Shown here: positions 54,626-62,910 of the stretch, piece after piece
How the letters are laid out: each line of letters starts with the position of its first letter
How positions within the stretch are numbered: position 1 is the stretch's first letter
The notes under the pieces: model-generated
Told to the model about the DNA's origin: nothing
Seen by the model: the letters and a program-made list of their open reading frames with translations, nothing else
Database searches by the model: none
Program-made: the position numbers and the translations under genes
NCBI RefSeq assembly: GCF_025264645.1
Contig: NZ_CP073696.1
Location: 1,116,001 to 1,180,000 of the forward strand
DNA length: 64,000 bases
Direction: 5' to 3'
From: Edaphobacter lichenicola
Lineage (GTDB): Bacteria > Acidobacteriota > Terriglobia > Terriglobales > Acidobacteriaceae

Positions 54626-55186
54626 TCACTTGGACTCAGCAAGGAATTCCATAAACTGATCGATCTTCTTCTTGGTTGACGCCGGCACCACGGATGAATT
54701 CTCTTCGAGACAAAGGCCAGAGAAAAACGTAAAAATCATATCGCTTAGCAGTCCAGGATTTGACTTGGTTGGGTCGGCGGCCTTTACATTGGCTGTGAGC
54801 AGACGCCTAAGTTTTGCATTGTTCTCGTCGATGATTCTGCGTGCCTCCGGGGGCAATCTGGAGGCATCGCGAAGGGAGTTGACCGAAAAGCATCCTCGGC
54901 GTCCTGAGTAGCATGTATGACCGATCTCCAGGAACCTGCGAACGTTGTTCCAACTCTTCGGTTCTGAAGACAGAATCTCAACGCCACCGCGAGTATTCAG
55001 ATAGTGCCGAAGGCTCTCAAGAAAAATATCTTCCTTGTCTTTGAATTCGGCATAAAGGCCGGACTTGTTGACGCCGGTAGCCCGCTCCAGATCCTGCAGT
55101 GTCGTATCCGACAGCCCTTTCTCCCAGAAAAGGACAATCGCCTTCATCAGAACATCTTCGCGAGTAAAGAGTTTCGGTCTGCCCAT
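54626..55186 (-). CDS. TetR/AcrR family regulator, last gene of the redox array
   Basis: The 186-residue product has the TetR helix-turn-helix (VLMKAIVLFWEKGLSDTTLQ, DLERATGVNKSGLYAEFKDKEDIF; about 10-55) and a ligand-binding domain. A Cys in RRGCFSVNS falls in the region where the E. coli NemR sensor carries its redox Cys, but this GC motif is common in the family. It is the sixth gene of the array and presumably represses it. No strong ribosome-binding site precedes the ATG. Confidence 0.85.
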   Translation of the reverse strand: MGRPKLFTREDVLMKAIVLFWEKGLSDTTLQDLERATGVNKSGLYAEFKDKEDIFLESLRHYLNTRGGVEILSSEPKSWNNVRRFLEIGHTCYSGRRGCFSVNSLRDASRLPPEARRIIDENNAKLRRLLTANVKAADPTKSNPGLLSDMIFTFFSGLCLEENSSVVPASTKKKIDQFMEFLAESK

Positions 55187-55258
55187 AAATCTTAGATGAG
55201 CTCAGTCTATTCCAAGCTCAAAAAATCGGCAGCCAAAATGACCAGCCCCAATGCGAGT

Positions 55259-55291
55259 CGGCAAGCCCCTGTCGCTGATGGAGGCTTGCCG
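55259..55291 (-). terminator. hairpin between OYE gene and tetR
   Basis: CGGCAAGCC (55259-55267) pairs perfectly with GGCTTGCCG (55283-55291) over a 15-base loop. It lies 42 bases beyond the first OYE stop on the minus strand. There is no U-tract, so it may attenuate rather than terminate. Confidence 0.45.
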
Positions 55292-55332
55292 CACTTGACT
55301 GCAAAATCAACGTTGCAGTCAGCAAACTAGGC

Positions 55333-56478
55333 TCATGCGGTGGTGAGCATGGAATCAGGAACACTTTGAGTTGCATAAGCCTGGAAATCTGTGTAGAAGC
55401 GCTCAGTCCCACCCCAAAAGGCGGAACGTTCATACGCGGTGAGCGGGTAGCCCTGCTTCAGCCGTTCCGGTAGGTCCGGGTTGGAGGTGAAATAACGTCC
55501 AAAAGCTACCAAGTCCGCGTCGCCTTTGGATATGATTTCGTTGGCAGATTCGCGATCAAAGCCGCCGGCTGCGAGAAGCGTGCCGCGATAGATTGTCCGA
55601 AGGTACTTCGAGGCAACGACTTCGTCGTTCTCCGCATTTTGCTTGGTGACATCACCAGCGACGCGGGGCTCGATGACGTGCAGATAGGCCAAGTCGAACG
55701 CGTTCATCTGCTCAGCAACGTAACCGAAAAGAGCGAGAGGATTACTGTCGCTCATCTCGTTAAACGTACCGCTGGGACCGATACGAACTCCAACTCTTCC
55801 TGGTCCCCAGACAGACACCGCGGCTTTAGTGACTTCTAGTAGGAATCGAGCACGGTTCTCTACGGAGCCTCCATAGGCGTCCGTACGCTTGTTAGAGCCA
55901 TCCTGGAGGAATTGATCCAACAGGTAGCCATTGGCGCTGTGAATCTCAATACCATCTACGCCGGCAGCCAAAGCACGCGCAGAAGCACTTCGAAACTGCT
56001 CCACTACATCTTGGATGTCAGCGATCGTCATTTCGCGTGAGGGAGAAACGGCAACGAACTCCCCGTTGAGGAAGGCGTGGCCATGATACGGAACGACCGA
56101 GGGTGCCAAGGGCGACTCGCCATTGGGTTGCAAGTCAATGTGGTTTGTACGACCTGTGTGGATGATCTGGGCAAAGACAATTCCGCCCTTGGCGTGGATC
56201 GCGTCCGCAATTCTCTTGAATCCGGGAATATGTCGATCGTCATAGATGCCAGGCATCCCCTGATACCCAGATCCTTTGTCGGAGACAGCAGCCGCCTCGA
56301 TAATGATCAAGCCGCCCTTCGAAGTACGTTGCTCATAATGCGTGACCATCATGTCGCTCGCGCTCCCATCCGCCTGCGCGCGAAGTCGAGTCAACGGCGG
56401 CATCACGACGCGATGCGACAGAGAGTATGGGCCAAGTGTCAGCGGTGAAAATAAGTCTTGGGCTGATGTGTTTCTCAT
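55333..56478 (-). CDS. alkene reductase, Old Yellow Enzyme family (NemA-like), copy 1
   Basis: AAAGGAG lies eight bases before the ATG. The 381-residue FMN enzyme has PLTLGPYSLSHRVVMPPLTRLRA at the N-terminus, the substrate-binding His-Asn pair in EIHSANGYLLDQFLQDGSN and the catalytic Tyr in GYL, RTDAYGGSVENRARFLLEV and a C-terminal AFGRYFTSNPDLPERL. It reduces C=C bonds of alpha,beta-unsaturated carbonyls, nitroesters or maleimides with NAD(P)H. It lies between the MDR gene and tetR in the same array; the second OYE (57648-58784) is a related but diverged copy. Confidence 0.95.
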   Translation of the reverse strand: MRNTSAQDLFSPLTLGPYSLSHRVVMPPLTRLRAQADGSASDMMVTHYEQRTSKGGLIIIEAAAVSDKGSGYQGMPGIYDDRHIPGFKRIADAIHAKGGIVFAQIIHTGRTNHIDLQPNGESPLAPSVVPYHGHAFLNGEFVAVSPSREMTIADIQDVVEQFRSASARALAAGVDGIEIHSANGYLLDQFLQDGSNKRTDAYGGSVENRARFLLEVTKAAVSVWGPGRVGVRIGPSGTFNEMSDSNPLALFGYVAEQMNAFDLAYLHVIEPRVAGDVTKQNAENDEVVASKYLRTIYRGTLLAAGGFDRESANEIISKGDADLVAFGRYFTSNPDLPERLKQGYPLTAYERSAFWGGTERFYTDFQAYATQSVPDSMLTTA

Positions 56479-56534
56479 TTGTGATCTCCTTTGCTAATGC
56501 GGTCGTCTATTGCCATTCATCGCTCCCATGATTG

Positions 56535-57530
56535 CTAGAGCGTGACGACTAACTTTCCAAACTGTTGGTTCGACTCAAGGTACCTGTGAGCCTCGATGAT
56601 GTCTTCGAAGGGGAAGGATTTGGCGATGACCGGCTTCAAGCGGCTCTCCTCTAAACCTTTAAGAACGAAGGATTTGGCCTTTGCGAGTCGCACCGGATCG
56701 CCGGAGGTCGTCCAAATTGTGTTCGCGTGTATGGTGACATGCTTCGCAAGCATTTCCAGAATGGGGAGAGCAGTGGGTTCCTCACTCAACGCACCGTATA
56801 AGATTAGGGTCGCTCCCGGGCTGGACGCGGCGAGAAGCTTCGTGAAGGACGGGCCCCCTACAGGATCGAATACAACACGCGCACCTTTACCGTTCGTAAT
56901 TTTGAGGATCTCCAAGACAAGGTCTTGCTCCTGTGTGGCGATGACGTGCCGCGCGCCAGCCTCAAGAAGCGGCGCTCGCTTCGCTCTCGTGCGGGTTAAC
57001 GCAATCGAGGTCGCCCCAACCATGTTGGCTACCTGAATCGCTGCAATTCCCACGCTGCTAGAAGCCGCCGGAATCACCACGGTCTCTCCAGCCAAGAGGC
57101 CGGCTTGGTCCACCAATGCCCCGTAGGCGGTAATGAACATCATCCATATCGACGCGGCTTCCTCAAATGACAGGGACGGCGGGTTTTTGACTACGGCGAA
57201 CGTTGGTGCCAAGACCAACTCTCCGTACATACCGTACTGGTTTTGAGAAAACGCGGGAACCACACTCACCGCTTCGCCAATTGTGAAGCCGGTCTCGCCT
57301 TCTCCGATAGCTTCGATGATGCCAGCAGCCTCATAACCGAGCCTTGCAGGGAGTATCGGCTCTTCGATGTACTTCCCAGATCGCCACATCGATTCGGCGC
57401 GATTGAGTCCCAGAGCCCTCGCGCGGATCCTGACTTCATTTGGTCCCGGTGCTGGGATGTCAATGTCGTCGATCCTAAGGACTTCGGGTCCTCCTGTTTC
57501 CATGAAGCGAACGGTTCTCGACATTGTCAT
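56535..57530 (-). CDS. zinc-free MDR oxidoreductase, quinone-reductase-like
   Basis: Start at the ATG at 57530 (another at 57524); the frame is open to 57611. The 331-residue product has the medium-chain dehydrogenase fold: RLGYEAAGIIEAIGEGE, a glycine-poor coenzyme motif AASSSVGIAAIQVANMVGA, and VVFDPVGGPSFTKLLAASSPG. It lacks the zinc-binding cysteines of alcohol dehydrogenases, as in quinone oxidoreductases and enoyl reductases. It probably reduces quinones or unsaturated carbonyls with NADPH. It sits between the two OYE genes, 56 bases upstream of the first. Confidence 0.85.
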   Translation of the reverse strand: MTMSRTVRFMETGGPEVLRIDDIDIPAPGPNEVRIRARALGLNRAESMWRSGKYIEEPILPARLGYEAAGIIEAIGEGETGFTIGEAVSVVPAFSQNQYGMYGELVLAPTFAVVKNPPSLSFEEAASIWMMFITAYGALVDQAGLLAGETVVIPAASSSVGIAAIQVANMVGATSIALTRTRAKRAPLLEAGARHVIATQEQDLVLEILKITNGKGARVVFDPVGGPSFTKLLAASSPGATLILYGALSEEPTALPILEMLAKHVTIHANTIWTTSGDPVRLAKAKSFVLKGLEESRLKPVIAKSFPFEDIIEAHRYLESNQQFGKLVVTL

Positions 57531-57596
57531 ATTCTTGGAACTTCCGAAGCGGCGGTAATAAAGGGGGGCACAAACGCACTCCATCCAAGCGAGGCA

Positions 57597-57624
57597 CCTG
57601 TGACGGACCAAAGTCCGTCACAGG
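57597..57624. promoter_or_regulatory. perfect 12-bp hairpin between OYE copy 2 and the MDR gene
   Basis: CCTGTGACGGAC (57597-57608) pairs perfectly with GTCCGTCACAGG (57613-57624) over the tetraloop CAAA. It lies 24 bases beyond the stop of OYE copy 2, within the array, and has no U-tract. It may stabilise upstream mRNA or partly terminate, or be a bound operator. Confidence 0.5.
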
Positions 57625-57647
57625 ACGCGGCTTCGCTCGAGTTGGGA

Positions 57648-58784
57648 CTATTTGGACGCGTACTGCGTGGAGTAAGCCGGATAGTCGTTGTAGCCTTTGG
57701 GATCAAATGTGTAGAAGGTACTCCGATCGTACTCAGCGAGTGGGAGCCCTTCCTCAATTCGCTTTGGAAGATCAGGATTCGAGATGAAATGACGACCGAA
57801 CGCCACAGCATCCAGCACACCTTTTACGATCGACTCCTCAGCCGTGTCAGGCTCGAAGCCACCAGCTGCGATGATCTTGCCCTTGAAAATCTTACGGAGA
57901 CGCTCGGACGCAACGGGTCCTTGATTTTCGTGGATTACGATATTGCCCTTGACTCGCGGTTCGATGATATGGAGATAAGCCAGGTTGAACTGATTCAACT
58001 GCTCAGCCACGTAGGCAAATAACGGCTCCGGATTGCTGTCGTGCATCGCATTGAATGTGCCGCCAGGACCGATGCGGACTGCGACCCGATCGCCACCCCA
58101 TACTGAAACCAGGGCAGCCACCGCCTCGAGAAGCAGACGAGATCGGTTCTCATATGAACCACCATATTCATCCGTGCGCTGGTTGCTGCCGTCTTGTAGG
58201 AACTGATCAATCAAGTAGCCGTTTGCAGCATGGAGTTCGACCCCATCGAAGCCAGCGTCTTTTGCGCGCTGTGCGGCTTTGCGATAGTCCTCGACGATTG
58301 CAGCGATCTCTTTGACCTCAAGTGCGCGGTGAGGGGAGGGCTGAATCCATCCATCCGGCGTAGATACAACCTGATTAGGATTCTCCCAGTAAGTTGGGTT
58401 TACGGAGGCGGTTACGGGCGTGGCCCCGCCTGTCATCGTGACATGTGATGCGCGCCCCGTGTGCCAGAGCTGGGCAAACATAATGCCGCCTTTGGCGTGG
58501 ACACCCTTAAGTACCCTCTTCCAGCCTTCAACATGTTCAGCCAAATAGAGACCCGGCGACCCAAGCCAGCCGCGACTCGTTAGGGAGATGTTGGTGGCTT
58601 CGCCGATAATCAGCCCGCCATCCGACGCCCGTTGCTTATAGTAATCGGCCATCAGATCACCAGGAATTGAATTCGGCTGGATTGATCGCGAACGGGTGAG
58701 AGGGGCCATCACGACCCGATGTTTCAGCGAGACCGCTCCAATCTGTAGCGGGGTGAAGAGAGCTTGTTCCTTTGACGTTTTCAT
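57648..58784 (-). CDS. alkene reductase, Old Yellow Enzyme family, copy 2
   Basis: GAGG six bases before the ATG supports the start. The 378-residue FMN enzyme shows PLQIGAVSLKHRVVMAPLTRSRS, the active-site ELHAANGYLIDQFLQDGSNQ with the His-Asn pair and catalytic Tyr, RTDEYGGSYENRSRLLLEAV and AFGRHFISNPDLPKRIEEGLPL. It is related to copy 1 along its whole length (active-site segment HxANGYL.DQFLQDGSN), but clearly diverged, so the pair is a long-standing duplication. It comes after the zinc ADH gene in transcription order, 62 bases away. Confidence 0.95.
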   Translation of the reverse strand: MKTSKEQALFTPLQIGAVSLKHRVVMAPLTRSRSIQPNSIPGDLMADYYKQRASDGGLIIGEATNISLTSRGWLGSPGLYLAEHVEGWKRVLKGVHAKGGIMFAQLWHTGRASHVTMTGGATPVTASVNPTYWENPNQVVSTPDGWIQPSPHRALEVKEIAAIVEDYRKAAQRAKDAGFDGVELHAANGYLIDQFLQDGSNQRTDEYGGSYENRSRLLLEAVAALVSVWGGDRVAVRIGPGGTFNAMHDSNPEPLFAYVAEQLNQFNLAYLHIIEPRVKGNIVIHENQGPVASERLRKIFKGKIIAAGGFEPDTAEESIVKGVLDAVAFGRHFISNPDLPKRIEEGLPLAEYDRSTFYTFDPKGYNDYPAYSTQYASK

Positions 58785-58846
58785 TTCTTACCTCGTGAGT
58801 TGCTTTTGACTTTCGGTTTAGGTCTGCTGATATTCCTCTCAGAGCA

Positions 58847-59932
58847 CTACGCTTTGTTTGGCGATCGAAGCGATTGCATATCGATCACAAATCTGTACTT
58901 GACGTCACTGCGCTGCATGCGGGTAAAGGCAGCTTCAATTTGATCGATCGGGATCGTCTCAATATCCGCCAGGATGCCGTGCTTTGCGCTGAAGTCAAGT
59001 AACTCCTGGGTTTCAGGAATACCGCCTACGAGAGAACCGGCCAGACTTCGCCGGCCAAAGATCAAATTCGTAGCTGATGGAGAAGGGTGCGACTGAGCCG
59101 GAACCCCGACCAGTGCCATCGTGCCATTCAAGCTCAGAAGACTAAGGTACGGGTCAAGATCATGCGCTACTGCCACTGAGTTGACGATCAGATCGAGGCT
59201 GCCCGCCTGCCTTTTCATTTCATCCGCGCTCTTGGAAAGCACTACTTCGTCGGCTCCCAGAGCGAAGGCGTCCTGGCGCTTTTCTTCAGATGTTGTAAAG
59301 GCAACAACCTGAGCTCCCAAAGCGTGAGCCAATTTGATTCCCATATGCCCAAGGCCGCCGATTCCTACGATTCCGACGCGCTTACCGGGGCCGGCGTTCC
59401 AGTAACGAAGAGGTGACCACATGGTGATACCAGCGCACAAGAGAGGCGCCACGGCTGCCAGTTGAGCCTCCGGATGGCTAACACGCAGCGCAAATTCCTG
59501 CCGAACAACGATCAAATTCGAATAGCCACCAAGAGTGTTCTCTCCACTAATGCGATCAGGGGCGTTGTAAGTCCAGGTTGCGCCCTTCTCGCAGAATTGT
59601 TCGAGTCCCATCTGGCAGTGCGCACACGTTCTGCAACTGTCAACCATCGTCCCGACGGCCACAAGATCGCCGACTTTCATCGTGCTAACGTCCGTCCCGA
59701 CGGCCTTTACGCGTCCGACAATCTCATGGCCAGGAACCGCTGGAAACAAAGTCCCGTTCTCGTATACGGTGCCGTCCCACTCACCGCGCGCAGTGTGCAG
59801 ATCCGAGTGGCACACACCACAGTAGAGGACTTCGATCAGTAGATCGTTGTCTCTTAGTTCTCTCCGCGCAAACGTGAATGGCTCGAGTGGACTGGAACTT
59901 GATTGAGCAGCATAACCGTGGGCTTCGTACAT
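58847..59932 (-). CDS. zinc-dependent alcohol dehydrogenase (YahK/CAD-like)
   Basis: AAAGG eight bases before the ATG at 59932 favours it over the GTG at 59941. The 361-residue product has catalytic zinc ligands (CGVCHSDLH, PGHEIVG), structural zinc cysteines (CRTCAHCQMGLEQFCEKG) and the NADP motif GIGGLGHMGIKLAHALGA. This is the cinnamyl-alcohol/aldehyde reductase group (YahK, AdhC type), reducing aldehydes with NADPH. It lies between the NmrA-type gene and OYE copy 2, consistent with aldehyde disposal after ene reduction. Confidence 0.93.
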   Translation of the reverse strand: MYEAHGYAAQSSSSPLEPFTFARRELRDNDLLIEVLYCGVCHSDLHTARGEWDGTVYENGTLFPAVPGHEIVGRVKAVGTDVSTMKVGDLVAVGTMVDSCRTCAHCQMGLEQFCEKGATWTYNAPDRISGENTLGGYSNLIVVRQEFALRVSHPEAQLAAVAPLLCAGITMWSPLRYWNAGPGKRVGIVGIGGLGHMGIKLAHALGAQVVAFTTSEEKRQDAFALGADEVVLSKSADEMKRQAGSLDLIVNSVAVAHDLDPYLSLLSLNGTMALVGVPAQSHPSPSATNLIFGRRSLAGSLVGGIPETQELLDFSAKHGILADIETIPIDQIEAAFTRMQRSDVKYRFVIDMQSLRSPNKA

Positions 59933-59963
59933 AATCTTCACCTTTCCTTTGAACCAGCGTCAC

Positions 59964-60842
59964 TCAATAGCTGAAAACGCTTGAGTTTTTCTCGATGAAT
60001 TCAGCGAGAGTCCGAGGCTGTCTGCCGACGATCGATTGGAAGTTGCTCTGCACCTCGTCGCCGATCAATTTGCCTGTGGCGAAGTCCCGGTAGCATTCGT
60101 ATACGCACTTCATGTAAGCAGGCTCGCCACCAGCTGCCAAAACATTCTCGAGAAACTCTGTAGCCGGATGCGACTGGTATCGAAACGATTTACCCAGGAG
60201 CTTCGTCATGAGCTCGGCGATTTCGTGATAGCTCTTGGCCTCATAGCCCATTCGGTATGTCTGTCCGTGGTGCTTCTTTGGATCGAGTAGGGCCGCGGCG
60301 GCAGCGGCGGCAACGTCATCACAATCTACCCAGCTCAGACGCGCGTCACCGATATATTGGTGAATTACGCCTTGTTTGACGAAGCTCTCCCCTCCATACC
60401 CAAGAAGATTTTGCATAAACATCTCGGGACGAAGGTGCGTGTAGAAAGGGATCCCAGAGGAAGAAATGTATCGTTCGATGAACTGATGCCATCCGTAGTG
60501 TCCAACGTGCGTGTCATCATCTCCGCAAGCACCGAGGTGAACAATCTGTTCAACGCCAGCTTTCTTGGCAACGTCAACTACGTCTTTGCTCTGTCGCAGC
60601 ATGTCGACGGTATAGCCGGTCATGAGGAAGATTCTGTCCACACCTGTAAACGCAGGCATCATGGACTCTGCGTTGTCCAGATCGAGGTACACGGAGGGTA
60701 TCCCTAACGCTGTAGCCTTCTCTGGAGAACGCGCGCCTGCAACGACTTCAACCGACTTGTCCTTCAGCAGGTAGGGAAGGAGCAGCCCCCCTACTTGTCC
60801 TGTGGCTCCCGTTACGAGAATCCTCTTCTTTGCTGCACTCAT
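59964..60842 (-). CDS. NmrA-type NAD(P)-binding oxidoreductase
   Basis: AGGAGA nine bases before the ATG at 60842 sets the start; the frame is open to 61025. The 292-residue product has the extended-SDR N-terminus (RILVTGATGQVGGLLLPYLL), a PSVYLDLDNAESM stretch and DDVAAAAAAALLDPKKHHGQ, like NmrA/azoreductase-type proteins such as QorB. They act as NADP sensors or quinone reductases. It is the first gene of the array, so the promoter should lie upstream between 60843 and about 61000. Confidence 0.85.
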   Translation of the reverse strand: MSAAKKRILVTGATGQVGGLLLPYLLKDKSVEVVAGARSPEKATALGIPSVYLDLDNAESMMPAFTGVDRIFLMTGYTVDMLRQSKDVVDVAKKAGVEQIVHLGACGDDDTHVGHYGWHQFIERYISSSGIPFYTHLRPEMFMQNLLGYGGESFVKQGVIHQYIGDARLSWVDCDDVAAAAAAALLDPKKHHGQTYRMGYEAKSYHEIAELMTKLLGKSFRYQSHPATEFLENVLAAGGEPAYMKCVYECYRDFATGKLIGDEVQSNFQSIVGRQPRTLAEFIEKNSSVFSY

Positions 60843-61279
60843 AGTTGATCTCCTGCCTTGCAAGCGTTGTTCTGAAAACCCGTTATTCTTTCCCATCGCA
60901 GTCTTTGATTCGCGTAATGAACCAATGGGTTCAAAATAAATTGGGCTGTCTCGCGTGTATCGATGATCGACGGGTGCTGTGGTACTCCAAAGTTGTCCTA
61001 TCGCATCGATCTCAAGGCTTTTCATCCATCGCCTCGCTCAGTACGGTCTGAGTCTCTCTACGTCGACCTACAGTCAGGAAGGGGAACGGCGAACCTGTGT
61101 TTGGTTCATCACTCCGAACGGCAGACTCTGGTTTTACAACTTCTTCACTCGCAGTTATGCAAGTCGAGCATATGACTTTCTTCAATCAGATTTATGAATG
61201 TGTCCCGTGTACTGTGAAGATGATGATCTCTCTGCCTTGGCTCATTGAGAAGCCTCAATAGGGCCAAACCGGTCATGCT
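60843..61279. other. intergenic region upstream of the redox array
   Basis: About 440 bases should carry the promoter and any operator for the six-gene array. Short plus-strand frames (60845-61051, 60979-61197) overlap each other and match nothing I recognise; one reads VWFITPNGRLWFYNFF, which might be a decayed gene. No clear operator palindrome was found. Confidence 0.4.
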
Positions 61280-61909
61280 CTATCGAGCCGGGTATTTAGT
61301 CAAGATCGCTCCGCTTTGGCCTTCGTGAGAGAAAGGCCGATTTTGAGGGATGCCGAGTAGGCGGTGGATAGTTGTGACGAGTGAAACAACGTTGACTGGC
61401 TTCGCCTCGAGGTGCACGGCCGCTTTGAGCGAGCGAACCTGCTGGCGCACCTCAGTTTCATGACTTCGAGCCGAAAGAAGAAAGATGGCGCATTCCGGAG
61501 TCAAGTCGAGTATCTTCGCCGCTAATGCGATGCCGTTCATCTTCGGCATTGATATATCACTTAGCAAAAGGTCGGGTCGGCAAGCGATAAAGAAATCGAG
61601 TGCTTCAGTCGGACAAGAAAACCACACCGCGTCGAAGCCGTGTTTCATGAGGATTTCAGCCAGGGTGATTGCAATAACCGGCTCGTCGTCGACCACAGCA
61701 ATCAGCGGGCGCTCGAATGGGATAGCACCGTCTCGCCTCAAAACATGGCAGTCGGCCTGTGGCGAGCGGTTCGGATGGGTGGTGATGAATAACTCTAAAC
61801 GTGCATTATTCTCAGAGCTCTTCGTTTCAAACCAACTCAAATGAGCTTCGGAGGCGGTGAGCACTCCGGATCTTTGGGAATGCTGAGCTAAGACGACGGC
61901 CATGTGCAT
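61280..61909 (-). CDS. single-domain response regulator (receiver)
   Basis: GAGG lies seven bases before the ATG. The 209-residue product is a CheY-like receiver with an N-terminal extension of about 70 residues: AVVDDEPVIAITLAEILMKHG (acidic pair), DLLLSDISMPKMNGIALAAKIL (phospho-Asp) and the conserved Lys in LEAKPVN. There is no output domain, so it acts by protein contact or as a phosphate relay. It is not next to a kinase. Confidence 0.85.
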   Translation of the reverse strand: MHMAVVLAQHSQRSGVLTASEAHLSWFETKSSENNARLELFITTHPNRSPQADCHVLRRDGAIPFERPLIAVVDDEPVIAITLAEILMKHGFDAVWFSCPTEALDFFIACRPDLLLSDISMPKMNGIALAAKILDLTPECAIFLLSARSHETEVRQQVRSLKAAVHLEAKPVNVVSLVTTIHRLLGIPQNRPFSHEGQSGAILTKYPAR

Positions 61910-62098
61910 GAGGAGACCTCAACGGGCACATCGGTCCCTTGGCCGGACGCTAACAGCTATCCGTGAGATGGACTGTGGCCGAGACACGAATCTATCCCTC
62001 TCCAACGACGGCAGACAGACGAATTAGGGGCAATTTGCGATAGCTCTTCTGGGCTCTTGGCGGTGGCCATATTCCTGATCGACTCGCTACTCTACCAA

Positions 62099-62725
62099 TT
62101 AGAGATCGATGTAGCCGCGCCGGGCCGCAATGATGACGGCCCCTGTGCGATCGTTCGCGTCAAGTTTTGAGAGGATGTTCTTGATGTGATTCTTAACAGT
62201 ATGTTCCGCAATGGACAAATCGCACGCGATCAGTTTATTTGGGCTTCCTTGCGCAAGACCGCGGAGTACGTCGAGTTCTCGGGGCGTTAGAGCATCGTCC
62301 GCTGCGTGTTGTGCGAGCTGCAATGCGATCTCTGGCGGTATCCGACGCTCTCCCATATGGACGCGACGAATTGTGTCGATCAATTCCGTACGGAGTGTGT
62401 CCTTGAGTAGGTATCCAACGGCCCCAGCTTTGAATGCGCTCAAGACCTTGATATCGCCTGCCCAAGTCGTCAACACGACGATCCGTGCTCGGGAAAACTC
62501 AGAACGGATGGCCGTTATAGCTTCCAAGCCTCCGACATGGGGCATACGAAGATCCATTAGGGTCACATCTGGCCGATGAGTTCGGAACAGTTCGATCGCC
62601 GCTTTTCCATCGGAGGCCTGCGCCACAACCGCCATATCGGACTGAGAGTTGATCTCTGAAGTAATGCCGGCCGTCATGAGGGGGTGATCGTCGACGGTCA
62701 TGACCCGGATCTGCCGTTCACCCAT
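62099..62725 (-). CDS. NarL/FixJ-type response regulator
   Basis: GGGAGG lies six bases before the ATG. The 208-residue product has a receiver domain (VMTVDDHPLMTAGI; phospho-Asp in DVTLMDLRMPHVGG; K in GYLLKDT) and a C-terminal LuxR-type helix-turn-helix (LTPRELDVLRGLAQGSPNKLIACDLSIAEHTVKNHIKNILSKL split over residues 147-190). It is divergent from the propeller sensor gene at 62911, so the two are the likely cognate pair. Confidence 0.93.
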   Translation of the reverse strand: MGERQIRVMTVDDHPLMTAGITSEINSQSDMAVVAQASDGKAAIELFRTHRPDVTLMDLRMPHVGGLEAITAIRSEFSRARIVVLTTWAGDIKVLSAFKAGAVGYLLKDTLRTELIDTIRRVHMGERRIPPEIALQLAQHAADDALTPRELDVLRGLAQGSPNKLIACDLSIAEHTVKNHIKNILSKLDANDRTGAVIIAARRGYIDL

Positions 62726-62910
62726 AACGTTCCTCCCTCATCTGGAGGCTTTGTGCCAACCAGAATGGCTACGTATGTTCATCGTAGCTCTAAAACCGAA
62801 GGAAGAAGTAGCCCAAAAGGGCCAGGTCCCCCTGTGTCAATCGAGTATTGTCGAACCGCTTGGCGAGCCATAATCTGATTTCTCCACACCGCAGGAACAG
62901 TCGAAGCATC

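Noticed and set aside
60845-61197. Short plus-strand frames between the redox array and the receiver gene
   Set aside because: Overlap each other in different frames and match no family; left as possible decay.
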